Source: Lachnospiraceae bacterium (GTDB lineage: Bacteria > Bacillota > Clostridia > Lachnospirales > Lachnospiraceae). From it: a stretch of 41,114 bases of DNA. A program made the translations under genes and the position numbers. The notes below the pieces were generated by a model that was given only the letters and a program-made list of their open reading frames with translations, had not been told where the DNA came from and searched no databases. Positions 7,334-15,686 of this stretch are shown here, in pieces. The stretch lies in contig JAGPKJ010000006.1 of assembly GCA_018053995.1 (NCBI GenBank), positions 1-41,114 on the forward strand, given 5' to 3'. Numbering within the stretch: the stretch's first letter is position 1; the number at the start of each line of letters is the position of its first letter.

Positions 7334-7984
7334 TTATTTTGTTCCAAAGATTCTGTCTCCGGCATCACCAAGTCCCGGGCAGATATATGCATTTTCATTA
7401 AGGCATCTGTCAACATGACCTACATAGATCTGAATATCAGGATGGGCTTCATGAAGTCTCTTGATTCCTTCCGGTGCAGCTATTATACACATAAACTTTA
7501 TATTCTTGCCGCCGTGTTCCTTTATAAAATTGACCGCTTCAACACTTGAGCCGCCTGTAGCGAGCATAGGATCAAGAACTACTATCGTACGAAGCTCGAT
7601 CGGCTTCGGAAGCTTGCAGTAATATTCGTGAGGCTCATGAGTATCAGGATCGCGGTAGAGTCCTATATGACCGACTTTCGCTGTAGGAACAAGAGCAAGC
7701 ATTCCGCTTACCATTCCAAGACCGGCTCTAAGTATCGGAACTATAGCAAGTTTCTTGCCTGCGATTCTGGGAGATTTGCATTTCTCAATAGGAGTCTCGA
7801 TCTCGACATCTTCAAGAGGGAGATCCCTGAGTGCTTCATATCCCATCAGGGTAGCTATCTCCTCAATGCAGCTTCTAAACTCATTTGTTCCTGTATTCTT
7901 ATCTCTGATCTCCGTGATCTTATGCTGAATCAGCGGATGATCCATTATGTAAACTTTATCCATTACTTCATACGGTTGAGACAT
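7334..7984 (-). CDS. upp: Uracil phosphoribosyltransferase
   Basis: Salvages uracil with PRPP to UMP in the cytoplasm. The PRPP-binding loop [11 protein letters not shown] and the C-terminal uracil-binding segment ([15 protein letters not shown]) are intact. Calling the start at 7984 gives 216 residues, close to the family's usual 208-210. A further upstream ATG exists in frame, but the ATG at 7984 has GAGGA seven bases upstream and gives the expected N-terminus. The uracil permease gene is divergent across a 243-bp promoter region, a functional pairing of uptake and salvage. The lipoprotein gene follows at once on the same strand. Confidence 0.96.
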   Translation of the reverse strand: MSQPYEVMDKVYIMDHPLIQHKITEIRDKNTGTNEFRSCIEEIATLMGYEALRDLPLEDVEIETPIEKCKSPRIAGKKLAIVPILRAGLGMVSGMLALVPTAKVGHIGLYRDPDTHEPHEYYCKLPKPIELRTIVVLDPMLATGGSSVEAVNFIKEHGGKNIKFMCIIAAPEGIKRLHEAHPDIQIYVGHVDRCLNENAYICPGLGDAGDRIFGTK

Positions 7985-8020
7985 GATATATTCCTCGCTT
8001 TCAAATTTTATGATGCAAGT

Positions 8021-8061
8021 GTCATAACACAAGTACTGCTTTGGATACTCACATCGTTTTA
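8021..8061 (+). repeat. Dispersed intergenic repeat, diverged copy
   Basis: GTCATAACACAAGTACTGCT followed by TTGGATACTCACATCG aligns base for base with the copy at 6491-6533, with several substitutions. It lies in the upp leader region, between the upp promoter and start codon. Confidence 0.5.
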
Positions 8062-8080
8062 TATATGCACCACTTTATCT

Positions 8081-8109
8081 ATAGTAAATTTATTTATGTT
8101 TCAAGTCAA
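8081..8109 (-). promoter_or_regulatory. Promoter of upp
   Basis: On the minus strand TTGACT (8104-8109), 17-bp spacer, TACTAT (8081-8086). It would give a leader of about 90 nt that crosses the dispersed repeat copy. No PyrR-type attenuator was recognised in it. Confidence 0.55.
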
Positions 8110-8158
8110 CCCGTTGGGGTATCAAAAAATGTACCAAAAAAAGCGCGCTAATTTTGTA

Positions 8159-8187
8159 TTGCATTTTACAGGCCATGTATATATAAT
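8159..8187 (+). promoter_or_regulatory. Promoter of the uracil permease gene
   Basis: TTGCAT (8159-8164), 17-bp spacer and a perfect TATAAT (8182-8187), followed by a strong AAGGAGGGA ribosome binding site at 8217-8225. It is divergent from the upp promoter, with the two -35 boxes about 50 bp apart. Confidence 0.75.
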
Positions 8188-8227
8188 CTTAACGATGCAA
8201 AAAACAGATATATCTAAGGAGGGAAAA

Positions 8228-9634
8228 ATGGGCGAAAAACAAAAAGCGATATATGACGCCAGATCCCTTGGAAAGCCAAAGATGGCAATCCTCGGACTTC
8301 AGCACATGTTCGCGATGTTCGGTGCTACGATACTCGTACCGATCCTAGTTAACAATTATTTCCACGGTGAAGGTATTTCAATTCAGGTCACGTTATTCAT
8401 GGCTGGTATGGGTACCCTGTTATTTCATTTTTGTTCTAAATTCAAAGTTCCTGCATTCCTTGGTTCATCCTTCGCATTTCTTGGAGGATTCGCAACAATA
8501 GCCGAGTTGAATACAGGAATTTTTTCTGGCATGACTTATGGTGAGAAGCTTCCATATGCCTGCGGAGGTATCGTTGTAGCAGGTCTTATCTATCTGGTTC
8601 TTGCCGGTATAATCAAGATTGCAGGTGTAGATAAGGTAATGAGATTTCTTCCTCCGGTCGTTACCGGTCCTATCATTATCTGTATAGGTCTGAGTCTTGC
8701 TCCTTCAGCGATCAATAATGCTTCTACATGCTGGCCGCTGGCGATCATCGCGCTCTCGATCGTAGTCATATTCAACATCTGGGGCAAAGGTATGTGGAAG
8801 ATAATCCCTATACTTATGGGCGTAATCATCTCATATCTCGCTGCAATCGTATTCAATGCACTTGGATTCACAAATGCTGACGGATCCGCGATACTTAATT
8901 TTGCCGGTGCCAAGGCTGCATCTATAGTCGGTGTTCCGCCTTTCCAGCTTGCCAAATTCAACCTTACAGCTATCCTCGTCATGGCTCCTATATCTATAGC
9001 TACGATGATGGAACATATCGGAGATATATCTGCGATATCAGCAACAACAGGAAAGAATTTCATTAAAGATCCCGGTCTTGCAAGAACACTTACAGGCGAC
9101 GGACTTGCAACAGCACTTGCCGGAATGTTCGGTGGTCCTGCAAATACGACATATGGTGAAAACACAGGCGTTCTTGAGCTCAGCCACGTGTATGACCCAA
9201 GAGTCGTACGTATCGCTGCATGTTACGCAGTTCTCCTCAGCTTCTTCCCTAAAGTCGCTGAACTTATCGGTTCTCTTCCATCAGCTATCATCGGCGGCAT
9301 AAGCTTCATACTTTACGGAATGATATCTGCTATCGGTGTAAGAAATGTAGTCGAGAACAGAGTTGATTTCACAAAGTCACGTAACCTTATAATCGCAGCA
9401 GTCATCCTTGTTTCAGGTCTTGGCTTCTCAGACGGACTCACATTTACAATCTGCGGAACATCGATAACTCTTACTTCTCTTGCTATCGCTGCTATCCTTG
9501 GTATCGTCCTTAACGCGATACTTCCCGGCAATGATTATACATTTGGCAAGAACCCTGACGGTGATTCCAGCCGCGGTGTAAGCTTCAACAACATCATCGA
9601 ACCTGATACTGATGTTGAGAAAGAATCAGAGTGA
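8228..9634 (+). CDS. uraA: Uracil/xanthine permease, NCS2 family
   Basis: A 468-residue polytopic membrane protein of the nucleobase:cation symporter-2 family (UraA/PyrP type), importing uracil with protons. It opens with the family pattern GLQHMFAMFGATILVPIL. It has about 12-14 hydrophobic segments, and the substrate-site region PISIATMMEHIGDISA and the motif PANTTYGENTGVL are intact. The reading frame is open far upstream, overlapping upp on the other strand. The ATG at 8228 has a near-perfect Shine-Dalgarno and the promoter lies just upstream, so the long extension is rejected. It is the only plus-strand gene in the window with good support. Confidence 0.95.
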   Translation: MGEKQKAIYDARSLGKPKMAILGLQHMFAMFGATILVPILVNNYFHGEGISIQVTLFMAGMGTLLFHFCSKFKVPAFLGSSFAFLGGFATIAELNTGIFSGMTYGEKLPYACGGIVVAGLIYLVLAGIIKIAGVDKVMRFLPPVVTGPIIICIGLSLAPSAINNASTCWPLAIIALSIVVIFNIWGKGMWKIIPILMGVIISYLAAIVFNALGFTNADGSAILNFAGAKAASIVGVPPFQLAKFNLTAILVMAPISIATMMEHIGDISAISATTGKNFIKDPGLARTLTGDGLATALAGMFGGPANTTYGENTGVLELSHVYDPRVVRIAACYAVLLSFFPKVAELIGSLPSAIIGGISFILYGMISAIGVRNVVENRVDFTKSRNLIIAAVILVSGLGFSDGLTFTICGTSITLTSLAIAAILGIVLNAILPGNDYTFGKNPDGDSSRGVSFNNIIEPDTDVEKESE

Positions 9635-9685
9635 CTTTGATCTTTCTGTAAAATTATCATAGTGATTTTGATCTGTCTGTAAAAT
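9631..9685 (+). repeat. Short tandem duplication spanning the permease stop codon
   Basis: GTGACTTTGATCTTTCTGTA (9631-9650) and its imperfect copy GTGATTTTGATCTGTCTGTA (9662-9681), each followed by AAAT, are 31 bp apart. The first copy includes the TGA stop of the permease gene. Confidence 0.6.
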
Positions 9686-9686
9686 A

Positions 9687-9738
9687 AAAGACTGTCAGCA
9701 TATCGATTCTCTTAAATCGTTGCTGGCAGTCTTTTTTT
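9687..9738. terminator. Bidirectional terminator between the convergent permease and proA genes
   Basis: AAGACTGTCAGCA (9688-9700) pairs with TGCTGGCAGTCTT (9721-9733) with one mismatch, followed by a run of T on the plus strand and preceded by A-rich sequence. It serves both convergent genes. Confidence 0.85.
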
Positions 9739-9764
9739 TAATTCTATTACTCATTCATGCTTAT

Positions 9765-11012
9765 TCACGCTCTTACCTGTCCGTTACCATCTATAAGATA
9801 CTTATATGATGTGAGCTCCTTAAGTCCCATAGGTCCTCTTGCATGAAGCTTCTGCGTACTGATGCCTATCTCGGCGCCAAATCCGAACTCATTGCCATCA
9901 GAGAATCTTGTGGATGCATTCACATAGACACATGCACTGTCTATCTCTTTTCTGAACTTCTCTGCATGTTCCTCATTTTCAGTGATAATAGCATCCGAAT
10001 GACCGGTATGATATCTGTTAATATGAGATATAGCTTCATCAATACTGCTGACAGTTTTTACGGAAATGATATAGTCAAGATATTCTGTCCCGAAATCGGC
10101 TTCAGTCGCCGGAACACTCTCGGGCATAAAAAAGCGCGCTTCTTCATCAGTCCTGACTTCAACATGATTATCCTTCATTGCTTTTGCAAATGCTGGCATG
10201 AATTCCGCTTCGATATCCTTATGGACCACAAGCGACTCACACGCATTACAAACTCCGATCCTCTGCGTCTTTGCATTGATGATGATCGGAATAGCCTTTG
10301 CGATATCTGCTGCATCGTCAACATATATATGGCAGTTGCCTGCGCCCGTCTGAATGACAGGGATCGTACAGTTCTGGACTATTGCCTGTATAAGTCTCTG
10401 GCTTCCGCGCGGTATCATGACATCAACATATTTATTCATTTTCATGAATTCATTTGTGACAGCTCTGTCATTATCTGTGATAAGCTGTATGCAGTCAGGG
10501 CAGATCCCACAGTCCGAAAGTGCATCGCGTATTATTCCTACAATAGCTATATTTGAAGTGATCGAATCACTTCCGCCCTTTAGTATGACGGCATTGCCTG
10601 ACTTAAACGTAAGCCCGAAAGCATCTGCAGTCACGTTTGGGCGGGATTCATATATTATTCCGATAACACCGATCGGGACACGTACTTTACGAAGATGAAG
10701 GCCATTCGGTCTGTCCCATTCATCAAGAAGCTCACCGATAGGATCCGGAAGATCTGCTATCTGACGAAGCCCGTCTGCCATAGCTTCGATGCGTTGCGGT
10801 GTGAGTGTGAGTCTGTCGATCATCCCGGGATGCATCCCGTTCTTATTTGCCGCATCAACATCAGTCTTATTGCAGTCTATAGCGTGACACTGCTCTGCGA
10901 TGAGTCTATCTGCTATGTGGCGAAGCGCTTTATTCTTCTGATCTGCTGTATACTTCTGCATCTCAAAAGCTGCCGCTTTTGCATTTTTTCCAATATCTTC
11001 AAGACTTAACAT
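9765..11012 (-). CDS. proA: Glutamate-5-semialdehyde dehydrogenase (gamma-glutamyl phosphate reductase)
   Basis: A 415-residue cytoplasmic enzyme, the second step of proline synthesis: NADPH-dependent reduction of gamma-glutamyl phosphate. The catalytic cysteine is C255 in RIGVCNACES. The substrate and NADPH segments YESRPNVTADA and GNAVILKGGSDS are present. The C-terminal family signature RFSDGNEFGFGAEIGISTQK is intact, and the length is normal. AAAGGATCATGAT precedes the ATG. It is separated from proB by the cyclo-ligase gene and a 120-bp gap that holds a dispersed repeat. It is the last gene of the long minus-strand block, before a bidirectional terminator. Confidence 0.97.
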   Translation of the reverse strand: MLSLEDIGKNAKAAAFEMQKYTADQKNKALRHIADRLIAEQCHAIDCNKTDVDAANKNGMHPGMIDRLTLTPQRIEAMADGLRQIADLPDPIGELLDEWDRPNGLHLRKVRVPIGVIGIIYESRPNVTADAFGLTFKSGNAVILKGGSDSITSNIAIVGIIRDALSDCGICPDCIQLITDNDRAVTNEFMKMNKYVDVMIPRGSQRLIQAIVQNCTIPVIQTGAGNCHIYVDDAADIAKAIPIIINAKTQRIGVCNACESLVVHKDIEAEFMPAFAKAMKDNHVEVRTDEEARFFMPESVPATEADFGTEYLDYIISVKTVSSIDEAISHINRYHTGHSDAIITENEEHAEKFRKEIDSACVYVNASTRFSDGNEFGFGAEIGISTQKLHARGPMGLKELTSYKYLIDGNGQVRA

Positions 11013-11060
11013 ATCATGATCCTTTCCGCCAAATATCTCTACTTCATCTTAATTACAGCA

Positions 11061-11106
11061 TCATATTACAATAGTCACTTTTGACAGCCACATCATCCTA
11101 TGATTA
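11061..11106 (+). repeat. Dispersed intergenic repeat, copy 3
   Basis: TCATATTACAATAGTCACTT followed by TTGACAGCCACATCATCC matches the repeat core, with AGTCAC replacing the usual TTGCTG. It fills much of the 120-bp gap upstream of proA. No convincing promoter was found in this gap on the minus strand. Confidence 0.55.
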
Positions 11107-11132
11107 CTAACATGCTATTATCGTTGTGTATA

Positions 11133-11729
11133 TCAGGTTTCCGGCTCATTACTGATGAGGAGTTTCATCTTTACGTCCCCGTCTTCCTGCGGCAGGCTGT
11201 CATAAAGCTGACAATCGTAACATATGCCAACGCTGTATATGTCACTATGTGCTTTAAGATATCTGTCATAAAACCCTTTGCCATATCCGAGCCTGTCAAG
11301 ATTTCTGTCAAATGCCACACCCGGTACAACGGCAAGCACATTCTGTCTTTGATTCCATTCAAGTGTCTGATATATCTTTTCAAATGAATTATGTGCATCT
11401 GCTTCCGGTTCCGGTATGCCATGATAGCCGCCGAATGCTTCAACCAGCGATTCTATTCTGTAAAATTCCATCAGTCCTTCACGCGGATCAGTGACTTTTG
11501 GAATAAAAACGCATTTTGAATCATTTATCGCATGCCTTATTATCCTATGCGTATCTGTTTCATCGTTATAGTTCACATAGCATAGCACATATTCCGCTTT
11601 CTTGTATGCACTTGTAGACATGAGTCCCGAGCAGATATCGATATCCATATTACGACGTCTTTCCGGATCGATATAACGCCTATGCTCCAATGCATCTTTT
11701 CTTATCTCGCGTTTATTCATTATGCTCAT
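11133..11729 (-). CDS. 5-formyltetrahydrofolate cyclo-ligase
   Basis: Converts 5-formyl-THF to 5,10-methenyl-THF with ATP and so recovers a stored, inhibitory folate. At 198 residues it has the normal length. The family signature PGVAFDRNLDRLGYGKGFYDRYL is visible near residue 140-165, and the N-terminal basic segment KREIRKDALEHR fits the ATP-binding arginine/lysine region. The ATG at 11729 has AAGGGGATCAC upstream and is preferred over an ATG seven codons earlier. It sits 33 bp after proB and upstream of proA. It belongs functionally with fhs and folD about 13 kb away. Confidence 0.93.
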   Translation of the reverse strand: MSIMNKREIRKDALEHRRYIDPERRRNMDIDICSGLMSTSAYKKAEYVLCYVNYNDETDTHRIIRHAINDSKCVFIPKVTDPREGLMEFYRIESLVEAFGGYHGIPEPEADAHNSFEKIYQTLEWNQRQNVLAVVPGVAFDRNLDRLGYGKGFYDRYLKAHSDIYSVGICYDCQLYDSLPQEDGDVKMKLLISNEPET

Positions 11730-11762
11730 GTGATCCCCTTGCCACATCATGCATCTATATGC

Positions 11763-12623
11763 TTACTGATTCATCTCTCTTACAAATTCCGGAAGGTCAA
11801 ATCCATCGTCACGCTTTGATCTGAATACAGTTCCGATATCTTTGCCTGAAATGATCTTATGTATTACCTTCACATCTTTCGCTGACGTTATGACCATATC
11901 TATACCACAGGATGTTGCTATCTTCGCCGCCTGAAGTTTCGTGCTCATGCCGCCTGTACCGCTGTCAGAGCCGGTAGATTCTTTTCCCATCTCAAAATAC
12001 TCATCAGTGAGATCATCGACTTCACTTATAAATTCTGCTTTTGGATTCTTTCTTGGATCGTCCGAATACAGTCCGTCTATATCTGAAAGAAGTATTAGCA
12101 TATCTGCTTTTACGATAGATGCAACGATCGCAGAAAGCGAATCATTGTCTCCAAACTTTATCTCATATGTCGCGACTGAATCGTTCTCATTTACTACAGG
12201 TATAACACCAAGTTTAAAGAGTTCTGTAAAAGTGTTCTGAACATTATATCTGTTCAGATCATCAACAACAGTATTCTTTGTCATAAGTACCTGTGCTGTT
12301 ACCTGATTATATTCGGCAAATAACTTCTGGTATATCATCATGAGTCTTGCCTGCCCTATCGCCGCGCATGCCTGTTTTACGGCAATAGGATGATCTTCTT
12401 TGTCCTCACGGTCGATTTGCACTGCCTTTTTCCCGACTGCGATAGCGCCCGATGATACAAGTACGACATCGATCCCGCTGTTGCGCATATTGCAAAGTTC
12501 TCTTATAAGGATATCAAGCTTTGCATAATCAAGATCGCCTGTCTCAGGATGATGAAGTGAGCTTGAACCTATCTTTACTACAACCCTCTTTTTATTCAAA
12601 AGAAATTTTCGTATATTCTCCAT
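11763..12623 (-). CDS. proB: Glutamate 5-kinase, short form without PUA domain
   Basis: The first enzyme of proline synthesis, phosphorylating L-glutamate. It belongs to the amino acid kinase fold: VVVKIGSSSL (about residues 14-23), LVSSGAIAVG (about 55-64), NENDSVATYEIKFGDND (substrate region) and the glycine-rich GTGGMSTKLQAA. At 286 residues it stops just after the kinase domain and lacks the C-terminal PUA domain found in the 367-residue E. coli protein. Many Firmicutes carry such short forms. GGAGG precedes the ATG. It is downstream of an FAD oxidoreductase gene (19-bp gap) and upstream of the cyclo-ligase gene. Confidence 0.95.
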   Translation of the reverse strand: MENIRKFLLNKKRVVVKIGSSSLHHPETGDLDYAKLDILIRELCNMRNSGIDVVLVSSGAIAVGKKAVQIDREDKEDHPIAVKQACAAIGQARLMMIYQKLFAEYNQVTAQVLMTKNTVVDDLNRYNVQNTFTELFKLGVIPVVNENDSVATYEIKFGDNDSLSAIVASIVKADMLILLSDIDGLYSDDPRKNPKAEFISEVDDLTDEYFEMGKESTGSDSGTGGMSTKLQAAKIATSCGIDMVITSAKDVKVIHKIISGKDIGTVFRSKRDDGFDLPEFVREMNQ

Positions 12624-12642
12624 CTGAAACCAGCCTCCAATA

Positions 12643-14361
12643 CTATTTTTCAGAATACGCGGCTACATTCTCTGCTGTAAGAAGTCCATCCATAGCGGCT
12701 GACATTATTCCGCCGGCATATCCCGCGCCTTCACCGCATGGGAATATCCCTGATATATCTTTCGACAAAGACATCCCATTATCACCCCTGACAATTCGCA
12801 CAGGTGATGAAGTGCGGCTTTCTATCCCTTCAAGGATTACATCCGCATCATCATACATCCTGATCTTTCTTCCAAAAGATCTCATTCCGTCTATGAATGA
12901 TCTGTTCAGGTTTTCTGACATTATATCATGTACCGGTGCCTCAGTGAACATTCCTTTTATCTGCGGCTCAAATTCCGGATACATCTCATGCATCTTACCT
13001 TCCGGCAGCCTTTCACCGTTTACATGGAAAATAAAATCTCCCAGTCTCTCAAATGGTACTCTGCCATTACCGGCCTTGTATGCGTTCTCTTCAAGTTTCC
13101 TCTGAAATGAGATTCCCGCAAGGGGATGGTCTGATCCGTAATCAGCAGGACTCACCGTTACAACAACCGCACTGTTTGAATTTCTGCCGTCACGTCCGCT
13201 GTAACTCATTCCATTGACCGCAAGTCGTCCTTCTTCAGATGATGCATTTACGACATATCCTCCCGGGCACATACAGAACGTGTATACCCCTCTGCCATCT
13301 GCTGATCTCGACGTAAGTTTATAATTTGCCGTAGGAAGATCCGAACCGGTTTCTCCATATTGTGATCTGTCGATAAATAATGCCGGATGTTCCACTCGAA
13401 GTCCTACTGCAAACGGTTTTGCTTCCATATCAACACCGTTCTTATAAAGCATATCAAATGTATCTCTGGCACTGTGGCCAAGTGCCAGAACGACCGCATC
13501 TGTGTGAAGTTCACTGCCGTCTGATAATATAAGGACATTTGAAGTGCCATCTTTTTTTATTTCCTGAAGACATGTTTCAAACCTGACTTCGCCGCCTAGT
13601 GCGATTATCTTATTTCTAAGATTCTTTACTACTGTCATAAGTATATCTGTCCCGATATGAGGCTTCGCATCATAGATTATATCTTTGGGCGCTCCACATT
13701 CTACAAATATCTTCAGGACTTCTTCGTTACGTCCTCTGCTGTCCTTAACGACTGTATTTAATTTACCGTCAGAAAATGCGCCTGCACCGCCTTCACCAAA
13801 TTGAACATTTGATGATGGATCGAGCTTTCCTGTCTGCCAAAAATCCTCTACGTCTTTATGTCTGTTATCTACGTCACGTCCTCGTTCGATGATGATAGGC
13901 TCGTATCCATGCTTTGCAAGCATATATCCGCAAAAAAGACCTGCAGGACCCGCACCGACGATCACAGGTCTTTTATTTTCCAGATCTGCTTTAGAACACT
14001 CTTTTGCGTCAAATGAAATGTCAAAAGATCTGTGCTCGATGATACGGCATCTGTTCTCCGGAAGATTAAGCTTCTTTATAAATTTCGCTTCTTCTTCGCC
14101 AGAGATCACTGACGCAGAATCATTATTCGCATTATTCGCATTATTTCCATTATTCGTATCTTTCAGCGTGACATCAACAGAATACAGATAATAGATATCA
14201 GGTTTCGTGCGGGCATCAATCGACTTTCTCGATATCTCCATTTTATCTATCATATCCGGATGTATCTTAAGTACTCCAGCCGCTTTTTTTCTTAGCAGGA
14301 ACTCTATATCACATTTTCCGGCTTTACCGGCAGATATCTTGATCTGACTTATACGTATCAT
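12643..14361 (-). CDS. Uncharacterised FAD-dependent oxidoreductase (COG2509-type)
   Basis: A 572-residue cytoplasmic flavoprotein. Residues 1-100 form the family's separate N-terminal domain. The FAD dinucleotide fold follows (VIVGAGPAGLFCGYMLAKHG, about residues 130-150), then the conserved QFGEGGAGAFSDGKLNT segment and the C-terminal GEGAGYAGGIMSAAMDGL. The family is widespread in Clostridia and other Firmicutes and has no established substrate; the name dehydrogenase is by homology only. There is a low-complexity Asn/Asp-rich insertion near residue 70-85 (NNGNNANNANND) unlike most members. AAGGATTATT precedes the ATG. It lies between a second flavoprotein gene upstream and proB downstream. 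Confidence 0.88.
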   Translation of the reverse strand: MIRISQIKISAGKAGKCDIEFLLRKKAAGVLKIHPDMIDKMEISRKSIDARTKPDIYYLYSVDVTLKDTNNGNNANNANNDSASVISGEEEAKFIKKLNLPENRCRIIEHRSFDISFDAKECSKADLENKRPVIVGAGPAGLFCGYMLAKHGYEPIIIERGRDVDNRHKDVEDFWQTGKLDPSSNVQFGEGGAGAFSDGKLNTVVKDSRGRNEEVLKIFVECGAPKDIIYDAKPHIGTDILMTVVKNLRNKIIALGGEVRFETCLQEIKKDGTSNVLILSDGSELHTDAVVLALGHSARDTFDMLYKNGVDMEAKPFAVGLRVEHPALFIDRSQYGETGSDLPTANYKLTSRSADGRGVYTFCMCPGGYVVNASSEEGRLAVNGMSYSGRDGRNSNSAVVVTVSPADYGSDHPLAGISFQRKLEENAYKAGNGRVPFERLGDFIFHVNGERLPEGKMHEMYPEFEPQIKGMFTEAPVHDIMSENLNRSFIDGMRSFGRKIRMYDDADVILEGIESRTSSPVRIVRGDNGMSLSKDISGIFPCGEGAGYAGGIMSAAMDGLLTAENVAAYSEK

Positions 14362-14440
14362 AATAATCCTTCATTTTCCGTCAACTTATTCTCATTCAAA
14401 TGATCTCGTTCACATACATGCACTTCTTTTCAGAAGAAAT

Positions 14441-15682
14441 CTATACTTGTGCCAAAGAAGCCGCAGAGCATCCTGCGATATGTCCGCTCGTCCATGCCCA
14501 CTGCAGATTATAACCGCCGCACGGTCCGTCTATATCGAGCATCTCACCGGTAAAATATATCCCGGGGCAAAATTTTGACTCAAGGTTCTCTGTTATCTCA
14601 TCATATCCTATGCCGCCAGTTGATGTCTGAGCATCAGTAAACGGTCTTGTGCCTGTCACGTGATAAGTTAATGCTTTCATGATCCTAGCGATACCAGTGA
14701 TCTCATTTTCACCGGTCGCTGATGCACGATCTATTATGATATCAGCTATGCTCGCGCATACAGTGCCTTCAAGCAGTGCTCTCACATCGATTGAAGAAAT
14801 ATTTTTTGCTTTCTTATTAAGGAATGATAATAGTTCATCCATATTCATCATAGGGACGGTATCTATGCTGCATATAATGTCTCTATGCCCCTTATTCAGC
14901 GCATCAGACACATATCTGCTTATGTTGAATACCGGAATCCCTGAAAGCCCATAGTCCGTAAACTGAATCTCACCGGTATCAGATGATATGGTCTCACCAT
15001 CTATTATCAGTGCGGCAGTTCCCCTCTGCCTTATCTTTGCAGCCTTTTTTAGATCTTTATCTGAGCATTCAAGTCCGCAGAGTGCCGGATATACTGGAAT
15101 GATACGATGCCCAAAACTTTTTGCTATATCTAATCCGTTTCCGTCAGAGCCCGTCTTGGGAGCTGCCATTCCTCCGCACGCGATGATCACGCTGTCATAT
15201 GCAGTCCCGGCAGGTTTACATAATGAATCACTTTTTCTATCTTTATCAGTTTCAGAAAACATAACCTTAAACGCGCCGCCGTCTTTTTCAACACCTGTCA
15301 CGCGCATGCCTGTTTGCAGTTTGATCCCACAATTCTTCATTTTTCTGACAAGGATATCTTTTACTGAAAATGACTGAAATGAGTACGGATAGATATATCC
15401 GTCCCTATCATACATGATGAGACCTGCATCTCTGAAAAATGAGATAGTCTCTTGTGTTCCGAATCTTTTGAATAACTCTGATGATCTTTTACCGACAGAG
15501 CCGTTATATTCACTTCCGTCTATTCCGGTATGCGTCAGATTGCACTTGCCGCTCCCTGTAAGAAGGAGCTTTCTGCCAGACTTTTCATTTAATTCAAAAA
15601 GCGTTACATCAGCGCCTCTATCTGCTGCTGATATAGCTGCCATCATGCCGGAAGCACCGGCTCCGATAACTGCGATTCTCAT
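14441..15682 (-). CDS. HI0933/YhiN family FAD-dependent oxidoreductase
   Basis: A 413-residue flavoprotein of the HI0933 (COG2081, aminoacetone-oxidase-like) family. It begins directly with the FAD-binding motif MRIAVIGAGASGMMAAISAA and the signature SGRKLLLTGSGKCNLTH (about residues 35-52). It ends with GPCGGYNLQWAWTSGHIAG, the conserved FAD-contact region. The physiological substrate is not established for the family. The gene starts 4 bp after the stop of the flippase-like gene and is followed 79 bp later by another flavoprotein gene of a different family, so the two may be co-expressed. The GAAGAG upstream is within the end of the previous gene. Confidence 0.9.
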   Translation of the reverse strand: MRIAVIGAGASGMMAAISAADRGADVTLFELNEKSGRKLLLTGSGKCNLTHTGIDGSEYNGSVGKRSSELFKRFGTQETISFFRDAGLIMYDRDGYIYPYSFQSFSVKDILVRKMKNCGIKLQTGMRVTGVEKDGGAFKVMFSETDKDRKSDSLCKPAGTAYDSVIIACGGMAAPKTGSDGNGLDIAKSFGHRIIPVYPALCGLECSDKDLKKAAKIRQRGTAALIIDGETISSDTGEIQFTDYGLSGIPVFNISRYVSDALNKGHRDIICSIDTVPMMNMDELLSFLNKKAKNISSIDVRALLEGTVCASIADIIIDRASATGENEITGIARIMKALTYHVTGTRPFTDAQTSTGGIGYDEITENLESKFCPGIYFTGEMLDIDGPCGGYNLQWAWTSGHIAGCSAASLAQV

Positions 15683-15686
15683 AAGA

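Noticed and set aside
7628-8227. Upstream extension of the permease reading frame
   Set aside because: It overlaps upp on the other strand and the permease promoter; the ATG at 8228 has a near-perfect Shine-Dalgarno and gives the family N-terminus.
9843-10556. 237-codon frame opposite proA
   Set aside because: Antisense shadow of an intact conserved enzyme with no supporting signals.
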